A DNA stretch of 15,776 nucleotides from CAZQYB01 sp964582985 (GTDB lineage: Bacteria; Planctomycetota; Phycisphaerae; Sedimentisphaerales; Anaerobacaceae). Both the position numbers and the translations under genes were made by a program. The stretch covers positions 1-15,776 of the forward strand of contig CAZOUM010000060.1 of assembly GCA_964582985.1 (NCBI GenBank), written 5' to 3'. Under the pieces are notes generated by a model. It ran no database searches. It saw only the letters and a list, made by a program, of their open reading frames with translations, and was not told the DNA's origin. This document shows positions 1 to 6,729 of this stretch, piece after piece. How positions within the stretch are numbered: the first letter of the stretch is position 1; every line of letters begins with the position of its first letter.

Positions 1-22
1 TTTCAGCGCAAATGCGCAAGTT

Positions 23-50
23 CGCCCAATTATAGAGGGCGTGTTTTTTT
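23..50 (+). terminator. Rho-independent terminator
   Basis: A CGCCC/GGGCG stem (23-27 with 37-41) and a 9-nt loop are followed within two bases by seven T residues (44-50). This is the classic intrinsic terminator layout for a + strand transcript entering from the left edge. The right arm can also pair with CGCCCT at 56-61, forming an alternative hairpin. The upstream gene lies outside the window. Confidence 0.6.
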
Positions 51-106
51 CAAACCGCCCTGAAAAAAGTGAATAGCCAAATTTAGTCGTTCGTGAATAA
101 CTAAAT

Positions 107-135
107 ACTATCAACTATCAACTATCAACTAACAA
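107..135. repeat. Short tandem repeat (ACTATCA)3
   Basis: Three exact copies of ACTATCA at 107-127 are followed by decaying ACTA/ACAACT words. The repeat lies in the leader of the 156-743 gene, about 20 nt before its GGAG ribosome-binding site. Similar AACTA-type words recur at 808-840. No function can be read from it. Confidence 0.6.
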
Positions 136-155
136 CTTACTAAGCGGAGCTTATC

Positions 156-743
156 ATGGCTACCGAAGCTCAAATACTCGCCAACCGGCGTAGCGCACAA
201 AAATCGACAGGCCCACGCACCAGCGAAGGCAAGGCCGCCGTCTCACAAAACGCCGTCAAACACGGCCTGTTGGTCCGCCACGACGTAATCAGCTCAGAAA
301 GCCAGGCCGACTTCGACCTCTACCGCGAACGCATCCTCGCCGAGCTGGCCCCAGCCAGCCCCATGGAATCTATGCTCGCGGAACGCATTGTCAGTCTCTC
401 ATGGCGGCTAAAACGCACTGGACGAATCCAGAACCAGACCATCGACGCCCTGAACGCACCTGATACCTCCAGCCCATTAGCCAAACTCACAAAATCGCTG
501 TTGTTCAAAAACCACGACCAATCCCAGGCCGCCCCGACCGCCCATCTGGCCCTCGGCCGTTTGGCAATAAAGGATTTCTCAAATGCAAGGGTCCTCGACC
601 GACTCTTGATGTACGAACGGCGAATAGAGCACAGTCTCTACAAAACGCTCCTCGAGTTACAAAGACTGCGCCTCATGCGAAAGCTGGAAAATCCCATCGG
701 CGCCGATGAAGAAACCGAATATCGATTACTCCTCGGTGGATAA
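156..743 (+). CDS. Hypothetical protein of the 'NRRSAQKSTGPRT' family
   Basis: A 195-residue soluble, basic protein of unknown function. The N-terminus (residues 8-38) has the pattern ANRRsAQKSTGPRT-x-EGKaavSqNAvKHGL. I recognise this as the signature of a family recurrent in Planctomycetota and Acidobacteria genomes, often in many copies. The rest is predicted helical and charged, and ends in ENPIGADEETEYRLLLGG. There is no signal peptide, membrane segment or catalytic motif. The ATG start is supported by GGAG about 8 nt upstream. It stops with TAA, and a second in-frame stop (TGA, 747-749) precedes an in-frame NKPN-rich stretch (756-947) that may be a detached C-terminal extension. It is probably a real gene, because the codon pattern and family signature are consistent. 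The function is not known. Confidence 0.75.
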   Translation: MATEAQILANRRSAQKSTGPRTSEGKAAVSQNAVKHGLLVRHDVISSESQADFDLYRERILAELAPASPMESMLAERIVSLSWRLKRTGRIQNQTIDALNAPDTSSPLAKLTKSLLFKNHDQSQAAPTAHLALGRLAIKDFSNARVLDRLLMYERRIEHSLYKTLLELQRLRLMRKLENPIGADEETEYRLLLGG

Positions 744-755
744 TTATGACAAATT

Positions 756-947
756 ATGCAAAACAAACCCAATTTGCTGGATGCTCGAATGAACGTAAGT
801 TCTGTTAAAACAATGAACTACGAACAAATAACTATGAACAATGCCAATAAAAACAAACCCAATACGAACCCAACTTGTCGCGGCGTAGCCTCTGGCGAAG
901 CCGGAACAAACTCAATTTCAAAGGCAAAAAAATGCTGCTGCATTTGA
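756..947 (+). other. NKPN-rich low-complexity stretch, probably not an independent gene
   Basis: An open frame of 63 codons holds recurring 'aaacaaacccaat' words (about 762-774 and 850-862, with weaker copies near 863-875 and 904-916). These encode QNKPN, KNKPNTNPT and GTNSIS. It lies in the same frame as the preceding gene, separated from it by TAA and TGA. It has no ribosome-binding site and overlaps the start of the VTT gene in another frame. A/C-rich NKPN-coding stretches like this are, to my knowledge, a recurring intergenic or tail element in Phycisphaerae-like genomes. I read it as repeat-derived sequence or a decayed extension of the upstream gene, not a functional peptide. Confidence 0.5.
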
Positions 948-1795
948 CGATTAACGGCCGGCGTAAGTCGTTTGGTTACTACGCCGACGAGATAGAAGCT
1001 GCAAAGGCGCAGCTTTTCCGCACCGCCGATGAGACTTCCGTAGATAGCATTTCTAAGTCGGGCTCGGCCGTGAAGAAGAATATTAAACTGATAGTATTGT
1101 GCATAATCATTATTGCCATCATTGCAGCAGGAGTTTTGCTGCCGATAAAGGACTGGCTCGTCAACATGCTGCAATGGACACAGGGGCTGGGTGTTTGGGG
1201 ACCGATTTTTGTAGCGGCGTTTTATATAGTTGCCTGCATACTGTTTCTGCCCGGCTCTGTTTTGACTCTCGGAGCAGGCTTTCTTTTTAAAGTCCTTGTT
1301 GGCACAATTACAGTTTCGATAGGAAGTACTCTGGGGGCTTGTGCGGCTTTTATAGTTGGTCGCACCGTTGCCCGCCAGTGGATATTACAAAAAATAGGTA
1401 CGAACGAAAAGTTTCTGGCAATCGACAACGCAGTGGGTAAACAGGGTTTCAAAATTGTTTTACTGACTCGCTTGAGTCCTGTTTTTCCGTTTAATCTGCT
1501 TAATTACGCTTTTAGTCTGACGAAAGTTTCCTTTTGGCAATACGCCCTGGCTTCGTGGCTTGGCATGCTTCCTGGTACGGTTATGTATGTCTATTTTGGT
1601 GCGGGTCTTCGTTCTTTAACAGATGTTGCGGCAGGTAATGTTGAAACAGGCGTAGCAGGCCGTATTTTCTTCTGGTTTGGTATGGCCGCAACAATAATTG
1701 TAACAATATTTGTCACACGCGTCGCACGAAAGGCGTTAAAACAACATATATCCCAAGCTGGCTCATCTCAGGACAAATCTATTGAAGAAGCTTAG
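932..1795 (+). CDS. VTT / TVP38-TMEM64 (DedA-like) membrane protein
   Basis: A 287-residue integral membrane protein. From the ATG at 932, a soluble segment (1-48) is followed by a strong TM helix at 51-71, a hydrophobic re-entrant region at 92-145 and further helices at about 204-223 and 244-263. The diagnostic VTT motif is at 174-223: KIVLLTRLSPVFPFNLLNYAF, then a G-x-LPGT-type turn (211-216) and YFGAG. VTT (SNARE-associated) proteins are proposed lipid scramblases or transporters, so a role in envelope lipid or undecaprenyl-phosphate handling is likely but not shown here. The frame is open back to a TTG at 875, but AAGG at 921-924 favours ATG 932. A GTG at 1070, just before TM1, would give a more usual length. 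Residues 4-33 (LTINGRRKSFGYYADEIEAA) resemble the end of an AP2/integrase-type DNA-binding fold, so the N-terminus may be a chimeric leftover. Confidence 0.85.
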   Translation: MLLHLTINGRRKSFGYYADEIEAAKAQLFRTADETSVDSISKSGSAVKKNIKLIVLCIIIIAIIAAGVLLPIKDWLVNMLQWTQGLGVWGPIFVAAFYIVACILFLPGSVLTLGAGFLFKVLVGTITVSIGSTLGACAAFIVGRTVARQWILQKIGTNEKFLAIDNAVGKQGFKIVLLTRLSPVFPFNLLNYAFSLTKVSFWQYALASWLGMLPGTVMYVYFGAGLRSLTDVAAGNVETGVAGRIFFWFGMAATIIVTIFVTRVARKALKQHISQAGSSQDKSIEEA

Positions 1796-1963
1796 GTCTA
1801 ATATATTTCATAAGTAACTGTCGGTTAATTGAGGTGCCACAAAAAGTTCTGTAAATTCATGTCTCCGTTTTGACTCCAAGAGCGTTCATTTTTCATGGAT
1901 AGGCGACAAACGAACATTCGATTACTGCCGAAAAACACATATTTTTGAAAAATATTTAATGAA

Positions 1964-1984
1964 AATAGGATTGAACATCCTATT
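1964..1984 (-). terminator. Possible terminator of the M3 peptidase gene
   Basis: A perfect 8-bp inverted repeat (AATAGGAT / ATCCTATT) with a 5-nt loop lies about 68 nt beyond the stop codon of the leftward peptidase gene. On that strand a T-rich tract (TTCATTAAATATTTTT) follows it. The stem holds only two G:C pairs, so it is weak. The rest of 1796-2051 shows no gene; the small rightward frame at 1959 overlaps the peptidase gene and lacks a ribosome-binding site. Confidence 0.35.
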
Positions 1985-2051
1985 GAAACTGGATGGAATG
2001 TCCTTTGCTTTGGACCTTGCAGATGTGATACAGAAGGTCAAAGTGCAACTC

Positions 2052-3794
2052 TCATTGTGGTTGCGCCAGTTCTTGTCCAATAGCATCGACCAATTGCGCA
2101 ATGGTTTTTTCGGAGAAATCAAATTTCAAACCAGCAGCAGCAAAGAGCTCAGGCAGTCGGCGTGAACCGCCTAAAGTCAAAGCTTTGCGGTAATTGCTCA
2201 GTGCACCAGAGACATCCTGTCTGCTTTGAAGCCAAAGCCCTAACGCGCCAAGTTGAGCAATGCCATACTCGATATAATAAAGCGGAGTCTTGAAGATATG
2301 CGATTGCCGGTGCCATAGATATTCCTGCTGAAGTTCTAATCCGGACCAGTTGATAAGTCCACCACCAAAACGATTATGAATTTGCAGCCATGCCCTTCGC
2401 CGTTGGCTACTGGTATGGTTTGCGTTTTCATAAAGCCAATGCTGAAATGCGTCAATCGTGGCAATCCAGGGTAAACGACGAATGATACTTTCAAGATGTA
2501 AGCGGTAAGAGCGTTTGGCATCAAGTTCATTATAAAAAAGGCCCAGATGTGGTGACGCGAACAGCTCCATTGACATCGAGGCGACCTCACAAAATTCTAT
2601 AGGGGGATCACGATAACTTAACAGTGACTCATCGGCACAGGCTAAGGAATGAAAGGCATGTCCGCCCTCATGCATAATCAAGCGAAGATCATAATCTGTT
2701 CCGACAACATTTCCAAAAATAAATGGCTTGCGTGCTTCCCAGAGATTTTCTTGATATCCGCCCGGCGCCTTACCTTTACGACTGGCAAGATCAAGTAGTC
2801 CCAGATCAATCATTTCCTGAAACTGATCACCAAGCTCAGGGTCGAGACGGCTGAAAACTTGCTTTGTTCGAGCAATATAATCATCAATCGTTTCAAAAGG
2901 TTCAAGAGGCTCTCGGCCCTGTGGATCAACATCAAGGTCCCACGGTCGCAGCGACGAGAGATTCATTTGTGATTTTCTTTGCTTGTAAATATCTGCCCGA
3001 ACCGGCATGGCAAATTTTTCAATAGCGTCATGATATCGTTTGCAGTCATCTACAGTATAGTCGAAACGATGATACTCGTGAAATTTATAGTCGCGGTAAT
3101 TATCACAACCTGCATTTACCGCGATTTGTTTACGTGACTCGAGCATCTTATCCAAGATTCCGTCCAGGCGTTCAACATCCTGCAATCGCCGATCAGCGGC
3201 AGCTTTCCATGCAGATTCTCTGACAGACCTGTCGGTTTGCTCGAGAAACTTCCACATTTGTGCCATAGTACGTTCCTGCCCCTGAAAATTCACCATCATG
3301 GCGCCGCAAACGGTTTGGTATTCCTGGCTCAATAGTTCTTCTTCGGTTTGCAGAGGTACGTTTTCTTTGCGGAACAATTCAATGTCTGCTTTGGTATTGC
3401 GGTCGTAAACTTCATAGCGTTTTTTATCCAAAGGAAAACTTTTGCTGTCATTAAGATACTTTCGGTCAAGCTTATCAGCCAGTGGTTTGATGACGGGCAA
3501 AATGATTTCAACATATTTCTTATATTCGTTAGCTCTAACTGGGTCGTCAGTTTGACAGGTCATCCGGATATAAAGGATAGCTTCATGTTGACCTAGCACC
3601 GCCTCCAGTTCCGAACGGTCCAGAAGAAAACTCTCAAGCTGCTCAACCGAAGTAATATCTCGTTCATACAGATTATTGTACATCGCCGCCACCTGGCCAA
3701 CATCACTTAGGTCAACATCACAGGGGACAAACTGACGAGGTTGATAAGGGGATATCTTGCCAAACTCAAGTTCGCTTGAATTATGTTCTTCCAT
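2052..3794 (-). CDS. M3-family zinc oligoendopeptidase (PepF-like)
   Basis: A 580-residue cytoplasmic metallopeptidase that cleaves short peptides. The zinc site is HEGGH at residues 375-379 (an HExxH motif inside LIMHEGGHAFHS). The expected third ligand is Glu403 in EVASMSMEL, about 28 residues after the first His, as in thimet oligopeptidase and PepF. Upstream GTDYDL (365-370) and the downstream Tyr-rich stretch YYIEYGIAQLG (507-517) match the substrate-stabilising region of M3 enzymes. The length is typical for bacterial oligoendopeptidase F (about 560-600) and the protein looks complete. It has no signal peptide. It is transcribed alone, away from both neighbours, and has a candidate promoter at 3848-3876. 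A purine-rich GAAGGAAG lies rather far (about 15 nt) from the ATG. Exact substrate class (PepF versus another M3B member) is not resolvable by eye. Confidence 0.9.
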   Translation of the reverse strand: MEEHNSSELEFGKISPYQPRQFVPCDVDLSDVGQVAAMYNNLYERDITSVEQLESFLLDRSELEAVLGQHEAILYIRMTCQTDDPVRANEYKKYVEIILPVIKPLADKLDRKYLNDSKSFPLDKKRYEVYDRNTKADIELFRKENVPLQTEEELLSQEYQTVCGAMMVNFQGQERTMAQMWKFLEQTDRSVRESAWKAAADRRLQDVERLDGILDKMLESRKQIAVNAGCDNYRDYKFHEYHRFDYTVDDCKRYHDAIEKFAMPVRADIYKQRKSQMNLSSLRPWDLDVDPQGREPLEPFETIDDYIARTKQVFSRLDPELGDQFQEMIDLGLLDLASRKGKAPGGYQENLWEARKPFIFGNVVGTDYDLRLIMHEGGHAFHSLACADESLLSYRDPPIEFCEVASMSMELFASPHLGLFYNELDAKRSYRLHLESIIRRLPWIATIDAFQHWLYENANHTSSQRRRAWLQIHNRFGGGLINWSGLELQQEYLWHRQSHIFKTPLYYIEYGIAQLGALGLWLQSRQDVSGALSNYRKALTLGGSRRLPELFAAAGLKFDFSEKTIAQLVDAIGQELAQPQ

Positions 3795-3847
3795 AAAATT
3801 CTACGATTCTTCCTTCACAAACGCTGCTAACAAAATAACTAATGGAC

Positions 3848-3876
3848 ATTTTATAGCAGCTTGAGATCTCGGACAA
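3848..3876 (-). promoter_or_regulatory. Sigma70-type promoter for the M3 peptidase gene
   Basis: On the minus strand TTGTCC (3876-3871) and TAAAAT (3853-3848) are separated by 17 bp. This scores 4/6 and 5/6 against the -35 and -10 consensus at optimal spacing. The start codon lies about 54 nt downstream of the -10 element. Confidence 0.45.
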
Positions 3877-4107
3877 GGGAAAAACAAATAACCCTGCGGC
3901 AGTAATTAGTAGCCGGAGGAACTAATGTCACTATCCCATGCGAATAAAATGGTTGTCCATCTGACCATCATGATTGTGGGCAGCAAATAAAGGATTGCTG
4001 ACTTCGGCACATATCTCAAACGCCAGACCTGCCATAGCTCTGTCAAGGATCGCTGCGTACCCGCATTTCATACCAAGCGTCAAAACCGTGATATAGTGCC
4101 TGCTTTT

Positions 4108-4152
4108 TATGATAGCCGATAGCCGAGGCGCTCGCGGCGAAACCGGCCCGCC
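4108..4152 (+). pseudogene. Relic of an H-X9-DG pseudopilin gene
   Basis: This 45-bp stretch matches 7332-7376 inside the intact pseudopilin gene at about 87% identity, in the same orientation. In the corresponding frame it encodes MIADSRGARGETGP, identical at peptide level to residues 202-215 of that protein. Homology ends abruptly on both sides: no hydrophobic N-terminus precedes it and no H-X9-DG tail follows. It is therefore a broken fragment of a related gene. Confidence 0.55.
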
Positions 4153-4190
4153 CTTGCCTTTCACATTCAAGTCCGCTCCCCAAGCGAAAA

Positions 4191-4206
4191 CCGCCCTTTT
4201 CGGCGG
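4191..4206 (-). terminator. GC hairpin with T tract, terminator-like
   Basis: Read leftward, CCGCC - GAAAAG loop - GGCGG is followed directly by TTTTC. The shape fits an intrinsic terminator, but no leftward gene ends nearby. It may be a leftover from a lost gene or chance in a GC-rich stretch. Confidence 0.25.
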
Positions 4207-4366
4207 CGGATGCGGGCTCTCGACGGTGTTACGCCCGCCGGGAGCTCTTACACCAGCCAAATCGCCGTTTTGAGCCCGAAAACGCGGCCTTCCAGGCGAA
4301 AACGGCAGCTTTTTACCCAATCCACGCATATTTTAAATTTTTTTTGATTTTAGTTAAAAATCTTGA

Positions 4367-4394
4367 TTGACAAATTGAATATATTGATTAAAAT
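4367..4394 (+). promoter_or_regulatory. Strong sigma70-type promoter of the DUF2089 operon
   Basis: TTGACA (4367-4372, 6/6) and TAAAAT (4389-4394, 5/6) are separated by 16 bp. The site lies within an A/T-rich stretch. The predicted transcript begins about 20 nt before the ATG at 4422, so the leader is very short. Confidence 0.7.
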
Positions 4395-4421
4395 GACCTC
4401 CAGACTTGAATTTGGGAACAT

Positions 4422-4802
4422 ATGGGTAAAAGAACTAAACAAGTCGATTTGCCAGTGAGTTGTCCGCTTTGCGGTGAGCCGATTGAGGTTACCCGGATAA
4501 AGTGCAGCGGCTGTGGAAGTGAAATCAACGGCTCATTCAAGACTGTCGGATTTACATTGCTCCCGGTTGAGTATCAAAAGTTCATCGCTGTTTTCCTTCG
4601 CCATCGCGGCAACATAAGCGCTGTAGAGAAAGATTTGGGCATATCTTACCCAACCATAAACAAAATGCTCGAGGCCGTAAACAGAATGTTAGAATCCTCA
4701 GTTGAGGAAAAGCCGCTCGACAGAAAAGAAATCCTGGACGCAATAGACCGAGGTGAGATGAGCGTCCGGGACGCCACCTATATTCTGAAAACCCGTAAGT
4801 AA
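4422..4802 (+). CDS. DUF2089 zinc-ribbon / HTH protein
   Basis: A 126-residue protein with three parts. First is a zinc ribbon with CPLC at 14-17 and CSGC at 29-32. Second is a helix-turn-helix-like core (about 50-88) carrying the DUF2089 hallmark FLRHRGNISAVEKDLGISYP. Third is a short SHOCT-like C-terminal helix pair (ILDAIDRGEMSVRDATYIL, 104-122). DUF2089 proteins are small putative DNA-binding regulators, and the target is unknown. The gene is the first of its operon, 20-30 nt downstream of a near-consensus promoter. The membrane protein gene begins 11 nt after its stop and carries the same type of ILxxxxxGxIS module. The pair may work as a membrane-linked regulator, which is inference from adjacency and shared module. 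Confidence 0.85.
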   Translation: MGKRTKQVDLPVSCPLCGEPIEVTRIKCSGCGSEINGSFKTVGFTLLPVEYQKFIAVFLRHRGNISAVEKDLGISYPTINKMLEAVNRMLESSVEEKPLDRKEILDAIDRGEMSVRDATYILKTRK

Positions 4803-4813
4803 GGAGAAAAGGA

Positions 4814-5584
4814 ATGCCGCATCAAGATCTTGAGTGGACTATCGTCCCGCTTACGTATCTGTTGCTTTGCTTTAGCTTATTGCTTTTGGTGTTCAGATTA
4901 GTTTTCAAGCTCGGGTGGTTGACAGCAGTTTGCTTAGCTCTAATAGCTGGCACGGCATTTTTAATTTTTTATCTTTCATCCTCGGTAGAACCAGGCCCGA
5001 TACCTGGTTGGGTGATGCTGCTGCCGCTGCCAATAGCTGTTGCAATCCTGATATTTCATTTTTGCTCGGCGGCCCATGGCGAGGATTCAAGCGTCAAGGC
5101 CGCCGAACGAGCTAAGATTCTTCGAATGGTAGAAGATGGTAAGATCAGCGCTGATGAGGGCAGCGAGTTGCTTGATGCTATGGGCAGGTCAAGTGCTCTG
5201 AGAGGGCAGGAAAAATTCAGTCGAGCCGATATTGTTATGCTGGTGGGTGCGGCTTTGGTAATTCTGGGCTTTTTCCTCCCTTGGGTGTATAGTCAAATAG
5301 GTGGTGTTCTAGGCTATCAGGCGGGTTACGATTGGAGGGCCATCGGCTGGACAATTTTCATTGTAGGCATCTTGTCGGCGGTACCCGTGTTTGTAACGCC
5401 AAAGGATTTTTTGTATAAGATTTCAATGCTGCAGATTTTCTTGACCCTCATAGGCTTGGTATTGGTAATTAGCGTTCTCGTACGTGCGGGCGAGCATTTA
5501 GGTGCGGGTCTGATTTTTTGTCTGGCAGGGTTTATAGTTGAGCTTCTTGCATCCGGAGCAAAATTCAGGAAGTTGGCAGCTTAG
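4814..5584 (+). CDS. Multi-pass membrane protein with a central SHOCT-like module
   Basis: A 256-residue protein with about seven predicted TM helices: 10-31, 34-55, 63-86, then 138-158, 174-194, 202-224 and 227-246. Between the third and fourth lies a cytoplasmic-looking amphipathic segment (99-124, AKILRMVEDGKISADEGSEL) of the SHOCT-like type often found with DUF2089 proteins. The start follows a strong AAGGAGAAAAGGA ribosome-binding site 11 nt after the DUF2089 stop, so the two are surely co-transcribed. I do not recognise the TM parts as a named transporter. A copy of its last codons and 3' flank recurs at 7693-7736. A sensory or anchoring role for the DUF2089 partner is plausible but unproven. 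Confidence 0.75.
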   Translation: MPHQDLEWTIVPLTYLLLCFSLLLLVFRLVFKLGWLTAVCLALIAGTAFLIFYLSSSVEPGPIPGWVMLLPLPIAVAILIFHFCSAAHGEDSSVKAAERAKILRMVEDGKISADEGSELLDAMGRSSALRGQEKFSRADIVMLVGAALVILGFFLPWVYSQIGGVLGYQAGYDWRAIGWTIFIVGILSAVPVFVTPKDFLYKISMLQIFLTLIGLVLVISVLVRAGEHLGAGLIFCLAGFIVELLASGAKFRKLAA

Positions 5585-5592
5585 TCAGGCTG
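5549..5592 (+). repeat. 44-bp direct repeat, copy A
   Basis: This copy spans the last 11 codons, the stop and 8 nt of flank of the SHOCT membrane gene (AKFRKLAA-stop). It matches 7693-7736 with 7 mismatches in 44 (84%), same orientation. The radical SAM remnant begins at or just after its right end. Confidence 0.7.
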
Positions 5593-5640
5593 TATCAGAA
5601 AGAACGTACAACGTACGAACAGAATATATCTCTTACGCCG

Positions 5641-6069
5641 ATGTTGGCCGACCTCTCCGCTCAATACGGCATTGTCGCAAAGATAGATTGCTCTTTTGTC
5701 CCTATGCTCTGTTATCACAATCCGCCGCGGCAGGTCCTCGAAGCAGGCGCAACCTATGGCTGCGAAGCAGGAAACGTGCTTCTGGGAATGCGAAGCGATG
5801 GGTCCATAAGCGGCTGTTCCTTCTTGAAAAGCTCAGGTCTATCCGTCTTCGAGCTTGACTCTGCTGCAAAAAGACGAGTATCTTTCGAGAGCCTTACAAC
5901 CTGGACACAAAGAGCGCCTCAGCCCTGCCGAAGCTGCAATTATCTGGATATTTGTAAAGGCGGATGTCACGCCGTTTCTGAATATGTTACGGGAGATTTT
6001 GACAGTCCTGACCCGGACTGCCCGTTCGTGGTCGAATATGAAAACAGGGGAGCATCCGATGAACAATAG
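5641..6069 (+). CDS. SPASM-domain fragment of a radical SAM enzyme (5'-truncated)
   Basis: The encoded 142 residues contain a complete SPASM domain, the auxiliary Fe-S cluster domain of radical SAM peptide-modifying enzymes. The seven-Cys pattern C-x12-G-x4-C ... C-x2-C-x5-C-x3-C ... C is met by C41, C59, C96, C99, C105, C109 and C127. The radical SAM core with CxxxCxxC is absent. Protein-like sequence in the same frame continues upstream of the ATG to about 5587 (RLYQKERTTYEQNISLTP), where it meets the tail of the SHOCT membrane gene. An in-frame TGA lies at 5539-5541. I see no ribosome-binding site at 5641. This is most likely the surviving C-terminal third of a longer enzyme, now a pseudogene. 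A stand-alone Fe-S protein is less likely. Its stop overlaps the next start by 11 nt, an arrangement probably inherited from the intact operon. Confidence 0.7.
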   Translation: MLADLSAQYGIVAKIDCSFVPMLCYHNPPRQVLEAGATYGCEAGNVLLGMRSDGSISGCSFLKSSGLSVFELDSAAKRRVSFESLTTWTQRAPQPCRSCNYLDICKGGCHAVSEYVTGDFDSPDPDCPFVVEYENRGASDEQ

Positions 6070-6697
6070 TCCGCAGAATAAAAAATTAAGTATAATAGGT
6101 ATCGTATTTACCATTGTTGTGACTTTGGGATTTATTGCCGCTGCCGTGCACTGGTTCAACCGCTATACTTGGCCGCCAAAATTAACTATCAAAGATTTGC
6201 AAGCCAACGAAGTGCAAGCCTTCAAGAATCTGCAGCTCATCGCGCAAGCCCAGCAAAAATACAAAAAGAAGGATTGGGATCGAGACGGGAAAAAAAACTA
6301 TGCAGACTTTTTTATTCATCTTTGGAAATCCGTTGACGCAAATGGCGAACCAATCCCGGTAGAGCTAATTCCCAAAAAACTTGCCTTTGCAACCGGACAC
6401 GGCCGTACAATTCACGGCTACTATTTCCGCGATTTGCATGACCGTTCTTTGCCGGTGAAAGAGCAAGCAAGAAAGCTGGATTATGAAAAAGAGTGGGCTA
6501 TCTTTGGCGCTCCTGCCCGGTACGCTGCAACAGGCTTCATAATGTTCTTGGCAGATAATTCCGGCCGAATTTTCGCAAAAAATCAAAGAGCAATCCTCTC
6601 AGATTATCCGTATGACCCTATTTCCGATGGATGGTCAGAGATTAAGGGGGTTAAACAGTTGGCAAATTTGCAGAAAATGGCTTATACTACAAAATAA
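6059..6697 (+). CDS. Membrane-anchored DUF2950-like protein
   Basis: A 212-residue protein with a short basic N-terminus and a single TM helix at 10-31, followed by an exported domain. Residues 50-68 (NEVQAFKNLQLIAQAQQKY) begin a helix like the one after the cleavage site in pseudopilins. An Asp-rich DWDRDGKKNYADF stretch (72-84) follows, then HGYYFRDL (119-126) and a hydrophobic strand with NSGRIFAKN (167-175). This order resembles DUF2950 and GspG-like pseudopilin C-domains known from Planctomycetota, but there is no prepilin peptidase site. The ATG at 6059 overlaps the preceding stop and has GGGGAG 6 nt upstream. The start-to-stop overlap ties it to the radical SAM remnant, and the pseudopilin follows 32 nt later. 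The molecular function is unknown. Confidence 0.7.
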   Translation: MNNSPQNKKLSIIGIVFTIVVTLGFIAAAVHWFNRYTWPPKLTIKDLQANEVQAFKNLQLIAQAQQKYKKKDWDRDGKKNYADFFIHLWKSVDANGEPIPVELIPKKLAFATGHGRTIHGYYFRDLHDRSLPVKEQARKLDYEKEWAIFGAPARYAATGFIMFLADNSGRIFAKNQRAILSDYPYDPISDGWSEIKGVKQLANLQKMAYTTK

Positions 6698-6729
6698 TAC
6701 AAGACTCTTGGCAGGTTATTGGGAGATTT

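Larger units (their letters stand above)
3877..4366. other. Gene-free interval with remnants
   Basis: There is no convincing gene in this stretch. A 132-codon leftward frame (4329-3931) crosses two unrelated parts and has no ribosome-binding site. Its last 46 codons look protein-like (KCGYAAILDRAMAGLAFEIC and on) but match no family I can name. Positions 4108-4152 are a pseudopilin gene relic, listed separately. Positions 4160-4320 are GC-rich with several 'cgaaaac' words and the 4191-4206 hairpin. Positions 4331-4366 are A/T-rich promoter-upstream sequence. Confidence 0.5.

Noticed and set aside
1959..2165. A 68-codon rightward frame
   Set aside because: Most of it is antisense to the 3' end of the M3 peptidase gene. 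The rest covers the terminator-like hairpin, and no ribosome-binding site is visible.
3931..4329. A 132-codon leftward open frame
   Set aside because: It crosses the pseudopilin relic on the opposite strand and two compositionally unlike halves. It has no ribosome-binding site, and only its last part looks protein-like.
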